Of a stretch of DNA of 64,000 bases, positions 61,464 to 64,000 are shown piece after piece (position 1 is the stretch's first letter; the number at the start of each line of letters is the position of its first letter). The stretch spans positions 107,123,450 to 107,187,449 of the forward strand of contig CM066992.1 of the NCBI GenBank assembly GCA_033977485.1, given 5' to 3'. Below the pieces are notes generated by a model. The model saw nothing but the letters and a program-made list of their open reading frames with translations. It did no database searches and had not been told where the DNA came from. The position numbers and the translations under genes were made by a program. Origin of the DNA: Hydrangea macrophylla. Its lineage: Eukaryota > Streptophyta > Magnoliopsida > Cornales > Hydrangeaceae.

Positions 61464-64000
61464 TGTAAAGATAAAGAGTGATGGGAATATCTTGTATTCA
61501 ACATAATGAAAAATAAAGAGTACAAGCCTTTATATAGGCTAAGCCTAACCTATACATTTTACACACTAACCAATGTGGGACAACCACATAACTACACTTT
61601 ACATATTTACCCTTCAACACTCCTCCTCAAGCTGGAGCATACATATTATATGCACCCAGCTTGTTACAAATATATTTCACACGTGTCCCACCCAATGCTT
61701 TAAGTAAACAAATATGCTAACTAGTCTGCAGATTTAACATGAACTGTATTAATCACTTTCTGTAGGAGCTTTTCACGAACAAAGTAACAATCAACTTCAA
61801 TGTGTTTCGTCCTCTTATGAAACGCAAGATTAGAAGCAATATGAACTGCTGCCTGGTTATCACAAAATAGGTTCATAGGCTCAGACTGAGTGAACCTAAG
61901 TTCCTCCAACAAATGCTTCATCCATACTAACTCACAAGTAGTATGCGCCATAGCCCTATATTCTGACTCAGCACTAGATCTAGCAACAAAGGTTTGTTTC
62001 TTGCTTTTCCACGATACAAGATTTTTTCCGACAAGTACACAGTACCCTGTAGTAGAACTCCTATCTCACTAGGAGATCCGGCCCAGTCTGCATCTGTGTA
62101 GCTCTCAACTCGAATGTGACCATGATCCTTATACAATAAACCACGGCCCGGAACCCCTTGGAGGTACCTTAAGATTCGTATCATTGCATCCCAATGTGTA
62201 GTTCGAGGGGAGTCTATAAACTGACTAATTACTCTAACTGCAAAGGCAACATCAGGTCTTGTGATTGTTAGGTAATTAAGTTTCCCAACTAAGCGTCTGT
62301 ACTGTCCTGGATCATCAAGTAGCTCCCCCTGATCTGGCACTAATTTGGAATTGGGATCCATAGGAGTATCCAAAGGTTTTGATCCCAACATTCCTGTCTC
62401 AGGCAGCAAATCAAGAACATAGTTTCTCTGAGATAAGCAGATCCGCAAATTCCTTCACTAGACCTGGCCACCTCAATGCCTAAGACATACCTAAGCTGTC
62501 CTAAGTCTTTGGTCTGAAAATTGATTTGTAAGAAAGATTTCAACTCATGAATGCCCTTAGAGTCATCACCAGTAATGACGATATCATCAACATAATCAAT
62601 TAACAGGATCTTCCCCGCTACAGTGTGTCTGTAGAAAACAGAATTGTCAACACCACATATCTGAAGACCAAACTCAATAATTACATCACTGAACCTGCCA
62701 AACCAAGCACGAGGAGATTGCTTCAAACCATAAAGAGACTTTTTTAATTTGCAAACCAGACTAGACTCCCCCTGTGCAACAAACCTAGGTGGTTGCTCCA
62801 TGTAAACCTCCTCAAGAAGGGTACCATTTAGAAACGCGTTCTTAACATCCAACTGATGAAGGGGCCAGTGATAAGTAGTGGCCAGTGAGATGAAAAGGCG
62901 AACAGAGGCAATCTTGGCCACGGGAGAAAAAGTCTTTGAATAATCAAGTCCATAAACTTGAGTGTAGCCTTTGGCAACAAGGAGGCGTACCTTCAACTGA
63001 TCCAGAGTGCCATCTGGATAAACCTTAACTGCATACACCCAACGGCAACCAACCACAGATTTCCCTGGTGGGAGATGGACCAAGTCCCAAGTACTAGTTT
63101 CTTTAAATGCACACATCTCATCCTGCATAGCTTGGTTCCAAGCAGAATGGGCAAGTGCCTCTGCAACATTCTTAGGAATAGATATGGTAGACACGGAAGC
63201 AACAAATGAAGAAAATGTAGGAGACAAATGATTATAAGACACAAAGTTAGAAATAGGATGAGAAGTAGTACAAGAACGCTTACCCTTCCTGAGAGCAATG
63301 GGAAGGTCCTAATCAGTCGGTTCTGGAGAAGATGGCGGATCTGAGGACACGGTAGGCGGAGGTGGAGCAGCGAAGTCCAGTAGAGCCTCTGGAGGTGGAT
63401 GACGAATATAAACTTGCAAATCAGGCCAAGACAAGCTGGTGGAAGCATCATGAGTATGCGGTGTAGTAGTCGGAATAGGGGAGACAAGAAGAGGAACAGG
63501 AAGCATAAAATCCAGATTAATAGCCGAGTGAAACTCTGAATAAAAGGGTTTAGACTCGAAGAATGTGACATCGGCAGAGACAAAGTATGATGAAGGGAAG
63601 GACTGTAACAACGGTACCCTTTCTGAGTCCAAGAGTATCCCAAGAAAATACACCGAATGGCTCGTGGGTCTAATTTGTCAGTACTAGGGGCCAGCTGATG
63701 AACGAAGCAAACACACCCAAAAACAAGAGGAACGATCGAGAAGGGTGACTCAACAGGGAACAAGCTTGAGTGTGGTGTGCAGCCATTGAGAATAGAAGAT
63801 GGCATACGATTAACCAAATAACAAGCAGTGAGGACAACATCCCCCAAAATTTTTTTGGAACATGTATTTCAAATAACAGGGTGCGTGTGACTTCTAATAA
63901 GTGCCTGTTTTTCCTCTTAGCAACACCAGTTTGTTGTGGTGTGTGTACACAAGAAGATTGAGGAATCATGTCAGAATGTGTCATAAAAGTGCTGAAAGAA
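61464..64000 (-). mobile_element. Antisense Ty1/copia in CESA intron 9 (copia 4, cut by the window edge)
   Basis: The 3' LTR at 61464-61619 (156 bp, tgtaaagataaag to acccttcaaca on the + strand) is a shorter version of the copia 3 LTR. It is followed by the purine tract complement cctcctcaagctgg. The presumed target copy is gtttt (61459-61463), and its partner lies outside. The pol part is closely similar to copia 3 throughout, so both belong to one family. Gag, primer site and 5' LTR lie beyond 64000. Confidence 0.9.
61721..63984 (-). pseudogene. Copia 4 pol: integrase end, RT, RNase H (broken)
   Basis: Minus-strand pieces: integrase core end with [20 protein letters not shown] (63670-63984), an overlapping piece giving [15 protein letters not shown] (62993-63847), then RT at 62340-63242 ([40 protein letters not shown]). 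The RT box reads [12 protein letters not shown]. RNase H lies at 61721-62448 ([10 protein letters not shown] ... [18 protein letters not shown]). Short indels such as the extra bases in LDQLKVRLLVAKGY and the frame change after SPSEIG break it. The catalytic boxes are preserved. Confidence 0.88.

Noticed and set aside
1..64000. tRNA or rRNA genes
   Set aside because: No cloverleaf-like segment or rRNA wording was noticed. The tRNA-like words seen (tggtatcagagc) are retroelement primer sites only. A tRNAscan search would be decisive.

Overview
This is nuclear DNA from a flowering plant, almost certainly a eudicot. The evidence is GT-AG spliced exons of a cellulose synthase catalytic subunit and dense nests of plant-type Ty1/copia and Ty3/gypsy LTR retrotransposons. 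Plant MITEs (Stowaway, hAT) and an RTE-type LINE are also present. I cannot name the species. The only host gene I can support is the CESA6-like gene on the + strand. Its first nine coding exons lie at 32596-61372 and encode about 550 in-frame residues; the remaining half lies beyond the right edge.

Left third (1-29.2 kb): small DNA-transposon pieces (a CACTA end, a Stowaway MITE, a hAT-like end and a four-copy inverted repeat family) occupy the first 3.6 kb. After about 2.8 kb with no gene comes an LTR-like segment, and then a four-layer nest. The outer layer is a diverged gypsy LTR (about 8.0-9.5 kb and 28.5-29.2 kb). It is split by a copia solo LTR (9517-10967 plus 28469-28513, TSD gttgt). 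That LTR is split by a decayed chromovirus-type gypsy element (10968-28468, TSD ttctg/ttccg). The gypsy element is split inside its chromodomain region by a young, coding-intact copia element of the same LTR family as the solo LTR (17695-26356, TSD gatac, about 4 differences between 1494-bp LTRs).

Middle and right (32.6-64 kb): the CESA gene. Exons 1-5 and 6-9 are compact, but intron 5 is 25,888 bp because of insertions. These are a TRIM-like element, an intact sense copia with identical LTRs (36482-41796), and an antisense chromovirus (42241-52911). The chromovirus hosts an antisense copia (42856-49284), which itself hosts a LINE (47501-49187), and separately a 478-bp mini retroelement (50306-50783). 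Further along are another antisense copia (53392-58132) and a GC-rich hAT MITE (58733-59276). Intron 9 holds a further antisense copia running off the edge. Every exon junction keeps frame and GT-AG borders, so the gene looks functional despite the load.

The most unusual signal is a recurring layout. Several unrelated LTRs carry clusters of family-specific, CpG-containing 10-14 bp palindromes (TTCGATCGATCGAA, CAATCGATTG, TTCGACCGGTCGAA, GGATCGATCC). Some lie just upstream of the LTR TATA box and others in the downstream transcribed part. I know of no standard feature class for this. It is the best candidate here for an undescribed cis-regulatory or silencing/anti-silencing system of plant retroelements.
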